Part shown: positions 26,318-34,168 of the stretch, piece by piece | Position numbering within the stretch: position 1 is the stretch's first letter | How the letters are laid out: every line of letters starts with the position of its first letter | Source: Deinococcus cellulosilyticus NBRC 106333 = KACC 11606 | GTDB taxonomy: Bacteria > Deinococcota > Deinococci > Deinococcales > Deinococcaceae | DNA length: 64,000 nt | Reading direction: 5' to 3' | Assembly: GCF_007990775.1 (NCBI RefSeq) | Contig: NZ_BJXB01000007.1 | Coordinates: 155,353-219,352 of the forward strand | Made by a program: the position numbers and the translations under genes | Notes under the pieces: generated by a model | The model's input: the letters and a program-made list of their open reading frames with translations, nothing else | What the model was told of the DNA's origin: nothing | Databases searched by the model: none

Positions 26318-26875
26318 ATGCCGCAGCCCCCCAAAACCGACCCCGAAACCATCCTGCAGACCGCCTTGCAAACCGTTGAACGAGACGGACCCCAGGCCCT
26401 TACCGTGCGCGCCCTGGCCCGTGACCTTGGCCTGTCCCAGAATGCCCTGTACTGGCACTACCCGAGCCGCACCGCCCTGCTGGAAGCCGTCATCCGCAGA
26501 GGCCTGGAAGAACTGCTTGACCAGCTCAAAAATGCCACCCCTCAGGCAAAAGCCCTCTCAGACCTGCTCCCCGTTGCAGAAACCTACCTGCAGTTCGCGC
26601 AGGAGAGGCCAAAGCTGTACGCCCTGATGACCTCACCGGTGGAAGACTCCGGGATGAGCCGTCCCCTGTGGACCTACACCACAGACCTGCTTGCACCCTT
26701 TGTCGGCGCAGATCGTGCCCCAGAAGCCGCCGTGGCCCTGTGGTCCTACCTGCATGGGGCCGCGTCCCTGCGTCCACTGCTTCCCCTGAAAGAAGGCAAA
26801 CCCGAATCTGGGCTGCACCTGGGGCTTCAGGCGCTCATCAGAGGGCTTGGTGCCCTGTCTGAATCCCAGAGCTGA
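26318..26875 (+). CDS. TetR-family repressor
   Basis: This 185-residue repressor has an N-terminal TetR helix-turn-helix (ILQTALQTVERDGPQALTVR through LGLSQNALYWHYPSRTALLE) and a helical ligand-binding domain with a TetR_C_33-like pattern (LYALMTSPVEDSG, ALWSYLHGAASLRPL). I choose the ATG at 26318, which directly follows the third operator; TACACT lies 8 nt upstream, so the mRNA may be leaderless and binding would mask the start. The likely target is itself and the divergent SDR. Confidence 0.93.
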   Translation: MPQPPKTDPETILQTALQTVERDGPQALTVRALARDLGLSQNALYWHYPSRTALLEAVIRRGLEELLDQLKNATPQAKALSDLLPVAETYLQFAQERPKLYALMTSPVEDSGMSRPLWTYTTDLLAPFVGADRAPEAAVALWSYLHGAASLRPLLPLKEGKPESGLHLGLQALIRGLGALSESQS

Positions 26876-26876
26876 T

Positions 26877-28703
26877 TCACATTTCCAGACACCCTGGAAG
26901 AGACACCACCACTGTGGTGCCCAGGCCCACCTGGCTCTCCAGCCAGATTTCGCCCCCGTGGGCCTCCACAATCCAGCGGGCAATGGGCAGGCCCAGTCCG
27001 GTGCCTCCCGGGTCCTGACCCAGACGGCTGGAATCCGCCCGGAAATAGCGCTCAAAGACCCTGGGGAGGTCCTCCTGCCGGATGCCGATTCCAGTGTCCT
27101 GCACTTTCAGGATGGCGCGATCTCCCTCACGGGCCAGAGTGAGGCTGACCTCTCCTCCTGCTGGTGTGTACTTCAAGGCGTTCTCGGTGAGGATCACCAG
27201 CAGTTGCTTCAGACGCTCCGGGTCTCCCTGCACCGTGCAGGGGGCAACCTCACCCAGCAGCAAGTCATGGTTGCCCTTCAGGGGCTCGAATTCCCGCAAG
27301 AGGTCCTGCAGCATCACATCCAGCCGCACATCGGTTTCCAGCAGCAGAATGCCCCGGTCTGCACGGGCCAGACTGAGCAGGTCGGACACCAGCCGCCCCA
27401 GCCGCACCGCTTCACGGTGACAGTCCTGCAGGATTTCCTGCTTCTCCTCTGCTGGAATGTCAGGGTAGCGGAGGAGCACCTCCAGGTTGCCCTGAATGCC
27501 TGCAATGGGCGTCTTGATCTCATGGGACGCGTCCGAAACGAAACGCTTGTGGCCTTCCAGCAGGGCCTGCATCTGGCGGTCCCGCTCCTTGAGGAGAATC
27601 TCGGCTTCCTTGCGGTCGGTGATGTCGATGCCCACACTCAGGGATTCCAGTGGCCCTCCTGCTTCATCCCGCGAAAAAACCGTGCTGCGTCCAAAAAGCC
27701 AGCGCCACCTGCCATCTTTGTGCTTCAGGCGGTACTCGTCCTCGATGCTCTCGCCGTCCTTGAGGGCACGGATGCGGTCATAGATGGTCAGGAACTTTTG
27801 CAGGTCTTCTGGCGGCACCAGCATGAACTGCTGCTGCATGTTCATCTGCTCGATTTCCTCATGGGTGTACCCGATCACAGCACTGGCATACCGGTTGCGG
27901 AACACCACCTTGCCGGTTTTGAGGTTGCGGATCTGGATGGTCACCGGAATGTCCTCGGTGACCTTCTGCAGAAAATCCGTCTGTTCCTGCGCATGCTGCT
28001 CGGCATTCTTCTGCTCTGTGATGTTCAGGGAGGCATTCCCCACCGCCAGGATGCGCCCATCTCTGGACTTGATGGGAAAATGAAAACTCCTCCACCATTC
28101 CCCTCTGGGGGTGAAATACTCCTGCGAAGGAAGAGCCTCTCCGGTGGCAAGAATCGTCTCGAAGATCCTTCTGAAGGTTTCGCTGAAGTGTGGGGTTACC
28201 TCAGAGACCGTGCGGCCCAGATAAGCCTCACGGGTGGTGCGCGAGGCCATCTCCTGGTACCGGTTCATCAGTTTGATTTCTCCATCCAGGCCCATCACAT
28301 TGATCGCCAGAGGGATGTGCTCCAGAATCGAAGTCAGGTGGTCGCTGCTGGACTCCAGCACGGTGATTCTGCCCAGCCATCCCGTGACCTCACCCTGGTG
28401 TTCAATGGGGTCCATGGTGAGTTCATGCCAGGAGGCGTCATGCGCAGCCCGGAAAGTCAGATTGAAAGGAAGGTTCTGGTGGGTGTGGTGGTACAGCAGG
28501 GTCCCGAAATGCACATGGTCCTCTTCATGCACAATGTCCAGCAGCATCTGCTGCGGATGCTGGCCCAGCGGAAAAACCGCCAGCAGTTTCTGGTTGGGAA
28601 TCAGGCCACTGCCATCCAGGCGGCACACAAAAGCAGGCTCACGCAAGGCCTGCAGCACCTGATGGGCTGAGAGGTCTGGCAGCAAGGATGGATGTTGAGC
28701 CAT
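26877..28703 (-). CDS. Soluble multi-PAS sensor histidine kinase
   Basis: This 608-residue kinase has no membrane segment. Three PAS-like domains (about 13-115, 122-232 and 245-365, the last ending SVGIDITDRKEAE) precede the HisKA domain with H394 in SDASHEIKTPIAGIQ. The ATPase domain follows, with N box LTENALKYTPAG, G1 DTGIGI and G2 GTGLGLPIARWI. The ATG has AAAGGAG 5 nt upstream. No response regulator is adjacent, so it is an orphan kinase here. It converges with the TetR gene one base apart. Confidence 0.94.
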   Translation of the reverse strand: MAQHPSLLPDLSAHQVLQALREPAFVCRLDGSGLIPNQKLLAVFPLGQHPQQMLLDIVHEEDHVHFGTLLYHHTHQNLPFNLTFRAAHDASWHELTMDPIEHQGEVTGWLGRITVLESSSDHLTSILEHIPLAINVMGLDGEIKLMNRYQEMASRTTREAYLGRTVSEVTPHFSETFRRIFETILATGEALPSQEYFTPRGEWWRSFHFPIKSRDGRILAVGNASLNITEQKNAEQHAQEQTDFLQKVTEDIPVTIQIRNLKTGKVVFRNRYASAVIGYTHEEIEQMNMQQQFMLVPPEDLQKFLTIYDRIRALKDGESIEDEYRLKHKDGRWRWLFGRSTVFSRDEAGGPLESLSVGIDITDRKEAEILLKERDRQMQALLEGHKRFVSDASHEIKTPIAGIQGNLEVLLRYPDIPAEEKQEILQDCHREAVRLGRLVSDLLSLARADRGILLLETDVRLDVMLQDLLREFEPLKGNHDLLLGEVAPCTVQGDPERLKQLLVILTENALKYTPAGGEVSLTLAREGDRAILKVQDTGIGIRQEDLPRVFERYFRADSSRLGQDPGGTGLGLPIARWIVEAHGGEIWLESQVGLGTTVVVSLPGCLEM

Positions 28704-28841
28704 GCGTTTCTCCTTTGAAATCCGGTGTAAACCACGCCCGATTGGTTTTCAGTGTACCCAAAGTGCTGCCTGCAAGGTGGAACAAGGCTTACTGCCTGTT
28801 GGGTGAGGGCAGAGTCGCTGACAGGTCATTGTCGTTGCAGA

Positions 28842-29005
28842 AAGCCGTCAGCCATCAGCATTCAGCTGTCAGCACCAAAACACAACCATGCTTGCATTTG
28901 AGGCAAACAAACCAGACATTTAGCTTTTCAGTACAGAAAAATCCTTCTTTGACCCGCTGCGAAAGCACAAGGAAATCTTTTGCTGATGGCTGAACGCTGA
29001 ACGCT
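28842..29005. repeat. MITE-like or small non-coding repeat element
   Basis: A 164-bp non-coding segment is bounded by imperfect inverted repeats of about 25 bp, both built from GCTGA units. The left end reads AGCCGTCAGCCATCAGCATT and the right end TGCTGATGGCTGAACGCTGA. The centre is AT-rich without an ORF. GCTGA-rich elements of this type are abundant small non-coding repeats in Deinococcus genomes. Confidence 0.6.
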
Positions 29006-29124
29006 CCACACCACCTCCCCATCAGCGGCTTTGTGCTCGCCCGGACCTTTGACCCAGGTCAAGGACAGATGCACCCCTGGCATGCTCCAATGGGGACAGA
29101 TTTCCCTGATTTCCCGGAGGTTCC

Positions 29125-29190
29125 ATGACCCCTGTCCCTTCACATCCCGTGTGTCCCTTTCCCGTGCTGCCCTTCAGGAGCACCCCATGA
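29125..29190 (+). CDS. Possible 21-residue leader peptide
   Basis: A short frame begins at an ATG 4 nt after GGAGG. It encodes a Pro-rich peptide (MTPVPSHPVCPFPVLPFRST plus one residue). Its stop overlaps the ATG of the next gene (CCATGA), so it could couple or regulate translation of that gene. Six prolines in 21 residues would slow ribosomes. The evidence is only the signals, so confidence is modest. Confidence 0.35.
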   Translation: MTPVPSHPVCPFPVLPFRSTP

Positions 29191-29528
29191 CCCAGAAGCC
29201 TTCCCTCCAAAAAGACTGGAGGCGCTTTGCGGTGGTCCCTGAAGGCATCCAGCAGTTCGCGCTGAACGGCTGGTTCGCCACCTGGCCGGACCTGCACCTG
29301 CTGGCCGTGGTGTGCCGTCATGGGCGACTGGAGGTGCTGGAGTTCTGCTGGCAGGGTGAGGTGTTCCGGGTGCAGGTGCAGGAGGATGAAATCTGGCTGT
29401 TCTGCCAGAACCCACGCTGTTCGCGGGTGCAGCAGCAGGTCCTGCAGCACTTGCTGAACAATGCAAAATCCGGCGTGTGGACTGCACCTGCCCCTCAAAG
29501 GTCACGGGTGCAGGCCAGATCTGTGTAA
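29187..29528 (+). CDS. Hypothetical protein
   Basis: This is an unrecognised 113-residue protein. It has a beta-rich core (DLHLLAVVCRHGRLEVLEFCWQGEVFRVQVQEDEIWLF) and a C-terminal helix. The start at 29187 has AGGAG 6 nt upstream and overlaps the stop of a possible leader peptide. It is followed by a hairpin shared with the convergent aldehyde dehydrogenase gene. No motif indicates a function. Confidence 0.65.
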   Translation: MTQKPSLQKDWRRFAVVPEGIQQFALNGWFATWPDLHLLAVVCRHGRLEVLEFCWQGEVFRVQVQEDEIWLFCQNPRCSRVQQQVLQHLLNNAKSGVWTAPAPQRSRVQARSV

Positions 29529-29539
29529 AAAGAGGCAGA

Positions 29540-29557
29540 AGAGGCATTCTGGCCTCT
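29540..29557. terminator. Hairpin between convergent genes
   Basis: A 6-bp stem AGAGGC/GCCTCT with a 6-nt loop is flanked by AAAAAGAGGCAG on the left, which gives a CTTTTT tail on the minus strand. It probably terminates the aldehyde dehydrogenase operon. Confidence 0.5.
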
Positions 29558-29584
29558 CCTGCTTTGTTGCACACTGCACCCCCT

Positions 29585-31054
29585 TCAGAAGTACTGCATG
29601 GGGGTGTCGTTCAGGTCGATGATCACGCTTTTGGTTTCCAGGTAGGCTTCCAGGGCCTGCTGCCCAAGTTCACGGCCCAGACCGGAGTGCTTGAAGCCCC
29701 CAAAGGGCAAGGTTGGGCTGAGCAGCTGGTAGGTGTTCACCCACACGGTTCCTGCCTGCAGGTTTCGGGTCATGCGCAGGGCCCGTTTGAGGTCTGAGGT
29801 CCACACAGCGGCAGCCAGACCGTAAAGGGTGCCGTTGGCGATCCTGAGGACCTCTGCCTCGTCTTCGAAGGGAATCACCACGCTGACGGGGCCAAAGACC
29901 TCCTCCTGCGCGATGGGCATGTCTGGCGTAACCCCCGAGAGCACCGTGGGCGGGTAGAAGTACCCCGGAGAAGTTGGTTTTTCTCCGCCTGCGTGCAGGA
30001 CTGCACCTGCTTTGATGGCGTTTTGCACGTGCCCATCAATGCGGCATTGCTGCTCATGGCTGATCACAGGACCGAGGTCAGGCATCGCGTCGGCAGGTCC
30101 AATGGTCAGGGCTCTGGCCCGCTCAGCGAGTTGCTGAACAAAGTCGTCATGGATGCTTTTGTGGACCAGAATGCGGCTCCCGGCCTGACACACCTGCCCT
30201 GAATTCAGGAAAATCCCAAACAGCACCCCGGAAATGGCGTGTTCCAGGTTCGCATCTTCAAAAATGATGTTGGGGCTCTTGCCGCCAAGCTCCAATGTCA
30301 CCCGTTTCAGGTACCCTGAAGCGGCCTGCATGATGTTTTTTCCGGTGGTGGTCTCTCCGGTGAAGGCGATTTTGGGGATCTGTGGGTGGGCCACAATGGC
30401 CTTTCCGGTATCGTCTCCGCCGGGAAGCACGGCGATCATGCCTTCCGGGACCCCTGCTTCGGTGAGGATCTCCGCCAGAAACAGGCTGGTGAAGGGGGTT
30501 TCGGGAGCAGGTTTCAGGATGCACGGACAGCCTGCAGCGAGGGCTGGACCCAGCTTCCAGACGGGCATCAAAAGGGGAAAATTCCAGGGGGTGATGAGCC
30601 CTGCGATTCCCACCGGTTCTTTCTGGGTGAAGGTCAGGTAATCGCCCTGTGGCCCGGCCAGACTGAAAGGCACGGTCTGGCCTCCTGTGTTGGGAATCAG
30701 GGTGGCGAAGTAATCCAGGGCGTTGGCACTCATGGGAATTTCCAGCCATTCGGCATAACTGCGGGTCATGCCATGTTCCTGCACCATCAGATCGGCGAGT
30801 TCCTCTGACCGTTCCCTCAGCAGGCTTGCGGCCCTGCAGAGGATGCGGGTGCGCTCCAGGGGGTCCATTCCCGTCCAGATGCGGTTCTCGAAAGCCTCGC
30901 GGGCCAGACGGACCGCATGGTCCACATCTTCAGGTGTGGCCTGTGCTGCCTGTGCGAACACCTCTCCGGTGGCCGGATTCTCCACCGAAAAAGTCCCGTT
31001 GCTGGCAGAGTCACACAACTGTCCATTCAGAAAGATTTTGCCCTCAAAGCGCAT
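29585..31054 (-). CDS. NAD(P)-dependent aldehyde dehydrogenase
   Basis: This 489-residue enzyme oxidises an aldehyde to the acid. It has the cofactor region TPWNFPLLMPVWKLGPALAAGC, the IAFTGETTTG Rossmann turn, the general base Glu in LELGGKSPNI and the catalytic Cys in FLNSGQVCQAGSR; the C-terminal PFGGFKHSGLGRELG is also canonical. It is last in the operon SCP2, alcohol dehydrogenase, aldehyde dehydrogenase (TGATG junction). Together these would take an alcohol to a carboxylic acid, plausibly a fatty alcohol given the SCP2 partner. Confidence 0.95.
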   Translation of the reverse strand: MRFEGKIFLNGQLCDSASNGTFSVENPATGEVFAQAAQATPEDVDHAVRLAREAFENRIWTGMDPLERTRILCRAASLLRERSEELADLMVQEHGMTRSYAEWLEIPMSANALDYFATLIPNTGGQTVPFSLAGPQGDYLTFTQKEPVGIAGLITPWNFPLLMPVWKLGPALAAGCPCILKPAPETPFTSLFLAEILTEAGVPEGMIAVLPGGDDTGKAIVAHPQIPKIAFTGETTTGKNIMQAASGYLKRVTLELGGKSPNIIFEDANLEHAISGVLFGIFLNSGQVCQAGSRILVHKSIHDDFVQQLAERARALTIGPADAMPDLGPVISHEQQCRIDGHVQNAIKAGAVLHAGGEKPTSPGYFYPPTVLSGVTPDMPIAQEEVFGPVSVVIPFEDEAEVLRIANGTLYGLAAAVWTSDLKRALRMTRNLQAGTVWVNTYQLLSPTLPFGGFKHSGLGRELGQQALEAYLETKSVIIDLNDTPMQYF

Positions 31055-32166
31055 CAGACGCCTCCTGGCAGCAAGATGATCCTTCGGGCCTCCCCGGCCT
31101 CCAGCGTGTGGATGGCCTCATGCAACTGTTCGAGGGGGTAGCGGTGGCTGATCAGTTCCTGCAGTTTGAGTTTTCCCTCCTGGTACAGGCGGGTGATTTC
31201 GGGGATGTCTTCTTCCATGCGGGCCTGACCGTACCAGCTTCCAGTGATGACCTTGCTTTCTGCAGGCAGGGCAAAGGCATTGAAGGTGACTTCCTGATCT
31301 GGTGATGCCACCCCGACCACGATGACCTTTCCACCCTTGCGGGCAAGGCCATAAGCCTGCTGGATGGTTTCAGGCCTGCCCACCACCTCAAAGGCGAAAT
31401 CCACCCCGAGTTGATCGGTCAGGTCGAGGGTCGCCCCGATCAGGTCCGGGGTGTGGAGGGGGTTCAGGGTGTGGGTGGCCCCGAAGTCGCGGGCGTCCTG
31501 CAGTTTCTGTTCGGTCCGGTCCATGGCGATGATGGTTGTGGCTCCCATCAGTTTCGCAGTCTGGATCACGTTCAGGCCCACCCCTCCGCACCCAATGACC
31601 GCCACCGTGGAACCCGGAGTCACCTGTGCGGTGTGCTTTACGGCCCCGAATCCGGTGAGGACTGCACAGCCCATCACTGCGGCCACCTCGAACGGCAAAT
31701 CCCTGTCGATTTTCACCAGGGCATTTTCCGGAACCACCGTCTGCTCTGCGAAACACGAGGTCTGGCTGAACTGGTAGACCTCTTCACCCTGCAGGGCAAA
31801 AGGGGTGCTGCCATCGGTCTGGGTCCCAAGGGTCATCTGCATGAAGGCCTCTTCGCACAGGTCCGTGCGTTCATGCTCGCAGTACCAGCAGTGGCCGCAG
31901 GAGGGCACCCAGTTGAAAATCACATGTTCTCCCACCTGAAACCCGGTCACCCCTTCACCGACCTGCTCGACCACCCCTGCCCCTTCATGCCCGAGGATCA
32001 GGGGGGTGAGTTGTGGGATTTTGCCGTAAATCACGCTGAGGTCCGACTGGCACAGGCCTGCAGCTTTGACCCGCACCTGCACCTGTCCTGGTCCTGGTGC
32101 CTGTAAATCCACAGAGACCACTTCGGGGGATGTCCCCACCTCCCTGAGCAGAGCCGCCTGAATCAT
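31054..32166 (-). CDS. Zinc-dependent alcohol dehydrogenase (class III-like MDR)
   Basis: This is a 370-residue medium-chain dehydrogenase. It has catalytic zinc ligands in AAGLCQSD and GHEGAGVV, and a structural zinc loop CGHCWYCEHERTDLC that holds the four cysteines. The NAD-binding motif is VIGCGGVGLN, followed by an acidic residue (AMDRTEQK), which suggests NAD. It sits between SCP2 and aldehyde dehydrogenase genes with overlapping junctions (ATGA and TGATG), so the three are co-translated. It probably oxidises the alcohol whose aldehyde the next enzyme uses. Confidence 0.95.
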   Translation of the reverse strand: MIQAALLREVGTSPEVVSVDLQAPGPGQVQVRVKAAGLCQSDLSVIYGKIPQLTPLILGHEGAGVVEQVGEGVTGFQVGEHVIFNWVPSCGHCWYCEHERTDLCEEAFMQMTLGTQTDGSTPFALQGEEVYQFSQTSCFAEQTVVPENALVKIDRDLPFEVAAVMGCAVLTGFGAVKHTAQVTPGSTVAVIGCGGVGLNVIQTAKLMGATTIIAMDRTEQKLQDARDFGATHTLNPLHTPDLIGATLDLTDQLGVDFAFEVVGRPETIQQAYGLARKGGKVIVVGVASPDQEVTFNAFALPAESKVITGSWYGQARMEEDIPEITRLYQEGKLKLQELISHRYPLEQLHEAIHTLEAGEARRIILLPGGV

Positions 32167-32585
32167 GGGATGAGGTCTCCCATGCCCTGCTCCTGCAGCA
32201 CCGTGCAGTAGGTTTTAAAAAGGGGCGGCATCAGGGGGAGCAGTTTCAGGGCCTTGGCAATGGACCCACTGGCCTTGATCTGGCCTCTGGCCAGTGCACC
32301 GGGAACGTTGAGGCTGCCACTCCAGAAGCGGTGCCCCACATCTCCGAGTTGCGTGAAGGTGACATCAGGAGGGCTTGAGACCGGACCAAACTGGAAACGG
32401 ATGGGGTCTCCGTTGTCGGTGGGGGTTTTGCCGTCCATCAGGAGCACAAGTTCAGGCTGGGTGTACACAAAACAGACGCTCATCTGGGCCTTGCGCAGGT
32501 TGTGGGCAGCGTCGCTGTGCTGTGAGCGGCTGAGCACCTCGGTGAGCACCTGCTGGAAGCTTTCTGGGCTGGAATAAACGGGCAT
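32163..32585 (-). CDS. SCP2 sterol-binding domain protein
   Basis: This 140-residue protein consists of one SCP2-like lipid-binding fold: a hydrophobic strand (VCFVYTQPELVLLMDG) and the PDVTFTQLGDVGHRFWSGSLNVPGALARGQIKASGSIAKALKL core. Such domains bind fatty acyl or sterol-like ligands. AAGGAGG lies 6 nt before the ATG, and its stop overlaps the alcohol dehydrogenase start. As first gene of the operon it points to a lipid-like substrate for the dehydrogenases. Confidence 0.85.
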   Translation of the reverse strand: MPVYSSPESFQQVLTEVLSRSQHSDAAHNLRKAQMSVCFVYTQPELVLLMDGKTPTDNGDPIRFQFGPVSSPPDVTFTQLGDVGHRFWSGSLNVPGALARGQIKASGSIAKALKLLPLMPPLFKTYCTVLQEQGMGDLIP

Positions 32586-32653
32586 GGCTGCCTCCTTGAA
32601 TTGGGGATGTGTTTCAAGGTAAGGCCCAGCACACGGGCAGAGAAGGGAACTGG

Positions 32654-33412
32654 TTACCCCAGGGTGCGCAAAAACTGCCGGGTGGGTTCATCCGCAGGCA
32701 TGAAACTGACCGTCCAGAGGGCCTCCCCGACCACTTTCAGACGGATCACTTCGAGGTGCACGGTGACAGAGCCCTGCAGGGTGTAGTGGATGGGCATGCT
32801 GGAGGCATCATCGAGGGCAGGGTCGAGGTGCGCCCACATCTCCCGGAAACCTGAAAATTGACCCAGGTGCTGGATCTGCTCCTGATAGGCCGGTGTGCCC
32901 CTCAGGGGAAGGCTGTCGTGCTTGAACTGGGAGAGCATGAAGCGAATCCACACCTCCCAGTCGTGAATCCTTCCAGAGTGCTGCAAACGGTACAGGGCTT
33001 CCACCAGAGGGGGATGGGAGATCAGGCCCACGAGGTGAAGCAGGGACTGCATGCTGGGACTGACCGCCTGCACCTGCCACAGGGCGTCGTGCAGCAAGGT
33101 CGGTGCAGGGTGAAGGGTCACGAAATCCCGCAAGAACACACTGACCTGGGTGCGTTCTAAAGGCTCCGGGTGGGCTTCAGGCCGGGCGTGACCGCTGAGC
33201 TGAAGCAAAGTCTGCTGCTCTTCCAGGGTGAGGGGAAGCGCCGAGGTGAGGGCCCGGATGAACCGCAGAGAAGGGTTGCTGCGCCTGTGGGTTTCCAGCA
33301 TGCGCAGGTACTGCCGGGAGTATCCGGTGGCCTGTTCAAGTCCATGCAGCGATTTCTGGTACCGCTGGCGCAGGGTTTGCAGGTATTCGCCAAGGCTGGT
33401 CTCTAAGGTCAT
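32654..33412 (-). CDS. XRE-family regulator with MmyB-like C-terminal domain
   Basis: This 252-residue protein has a helix-turn-helix (LGEYLQTLRQRYQKSLHGLE..GYSRQYLRMLE) and a C-terminal PAS-like MmyB domain (DFVTLHPAPTLLHDALWQVQAVSPSM). MmyB domains have been reported to bind fatty acids. GAGGAC precedes the ATG. It lies between the SCP2 operon and the FadR operon and is transcribed towards the SCP2 operon, so it is a good candidate regulator of that operon. Confidence 0.88.
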   Translation of the reverse strand: MTLETSLGEYLQTLRQRYQKSLHGLEQATGYSRQYLRMLETHRRSNPSLRFIRALTSALPLTLEEQQTLLQLSGHARPEAHPEPLERTQVSVFLRDFVTLHPAPTLLHDALWQVQAVSPSMQSLLHLVGLISHPPLVEALYRLQHSGRIHDWEVWIRFMLSQFKHDSLPLRGTPAYQEQIQHLGQFSGFREMWAHLDPALDDASSMPIHYTLQGSVTVHLEVIRLKVVGEALWTVSFMPADEPTRQFLRTLG

Positions 33413-33426
33413 GGTGTGTCCTCATC

Positions 33427-33451
33427 TTGACACAAACCTGAACCGGGTTCA
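33427..33451. promoter_or_regulatory. TTGACA hexamer and TGAACCGGGTTCA palindrome in the divergent promoter
   Basis: TTGACA (33427-33432) is followed by a perfect 13-bp palindrome TGAACCGGGTTCA (33439-33451). It sits between the divergent XRE and FadR-type genes and could bind the XRE protein. The -10 for the rightward gene (CAAAAT at 33450 with 17-bp spacing) is weak. Confidence 0.5.
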
Positions 33452-33467
33452 AAATGTACACATTCCG

Positions 33468-33484
33468 AACTGGTCAGACCACTT
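33468..33484 (+). promoter_or_regulatory. FadR-subfamily operator
   Basis: AACTGGTCAGACCACTT is a near-perfect palindrome with the core TGGTCAGACCA. It fits the FadR-type TGGTnnGACCA pattern and lies 21 bp before the gene for a FadR-subfamily regulator, downstream of the likely promoter, which suggests autorepression. Confidence 0.8.
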
Positions 33485-33505
33485 ACCCCTTTCACTGGAG
33501 TCTCC

Positions 33506-34168
33506 ATGATTGTGAAACCTGCCGAACATGCCGAAAAAGCCCTGATTGAACGCATCCTGGACGGCCAGTACCCCCAGGGGAGTTTTCTGCCGTCTGAAAG
33601 GGATCTGGCTGGGCTTCTGGGGGTCACCCGGCCCACCCTGCGCGAAGCCCTGCAACGCCTTTCCCGCGATGGCTGGCTGGAGATCCAGCAGGGCAAACCC
33701 ACCCGGGTGAGGCATTACTGGCAGGAAGGAGGTCTGGCCTTGCTGGGCAGCCTCGCCACCCATGAGAACATCACCCCCTTCATTCCCCACCTGCTGCAGA
33801 TCCGCACCGATCTGGCCCCCAGCTACACAAAAATGGCCGTTGAGAACAACCCCCAGGCTGTTGAGCAGCACCTTTCCCGGACCCCAGAAATCCCTGAAGA
33901 CTTCGTGCGTTTTGACTGGGAACTCCACCGCCTGCTGTGCCTGGAAAGTGGAAATCCGCTTTACGTGCTCGTGCTCAATGGGTTCCGTGAGGTGTACGCC
34001 AGTGCGGGCCTCCTGTACTTCCAGACCCAGGACGCCCGTGACCTCTCTGGAAACTTCTACAGGGAGCTCAGGGAAGCAGCCATCCAGAAAGACGCTTTAA
34101 AAGCAGCAGAACTCGCCCGCACCGTGTGCCTGAACAGCCAGAAGCTGTGGTCCAGAGGGCTGTCATGA
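33506..34168 (+). CDS. GntR-family regulator, FadR subfamily
   Basis: This 220-residue regulator has an N-terminal winged helix (IERILDGQYPQGSFLPSERDLAGLLGVTRPTLREALQRLSRDGWLEIQQGKPTRV) and an all-helical FadR/FCD-type effector domain. The DNA-binding residues of the RPTLREALQRL helix match the FadR type, and the proposed operator is directly upstream. It heads an operon with an alkyl-DHAP-synthase-like enzyme, a GlpD-like dehydrogenase and a kinase. The effector could be an acyl-CoA as in E. coli FadR, but other members bind small acids. Confidence 0.92.
   Translation: MIVKPAEHAEKALIERILDGQYPQGSFLPSERDLAGLLGVTRPTLREALQRLSRDGWLEIQQGKPTRVRHYWQEGGLALLGSLATHENITPFIPHLLQIRTDLAPSYTKMAVENNPQAVEQHLSRTPEIPEDFVRFDWELHRLLCLESGNPLYVLVLNGFREVYASAGLLYFQTQDARDLSGNFYRELREAAIQKDALKAAELARTVCLNSQKLWSRGLS

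Noticed and set aside
26847..28670. A 607-codon open frame opposite the histidine kinase
   Set aside because: It is antisense to a complete PAS-kinase with all motifs and has no family features.
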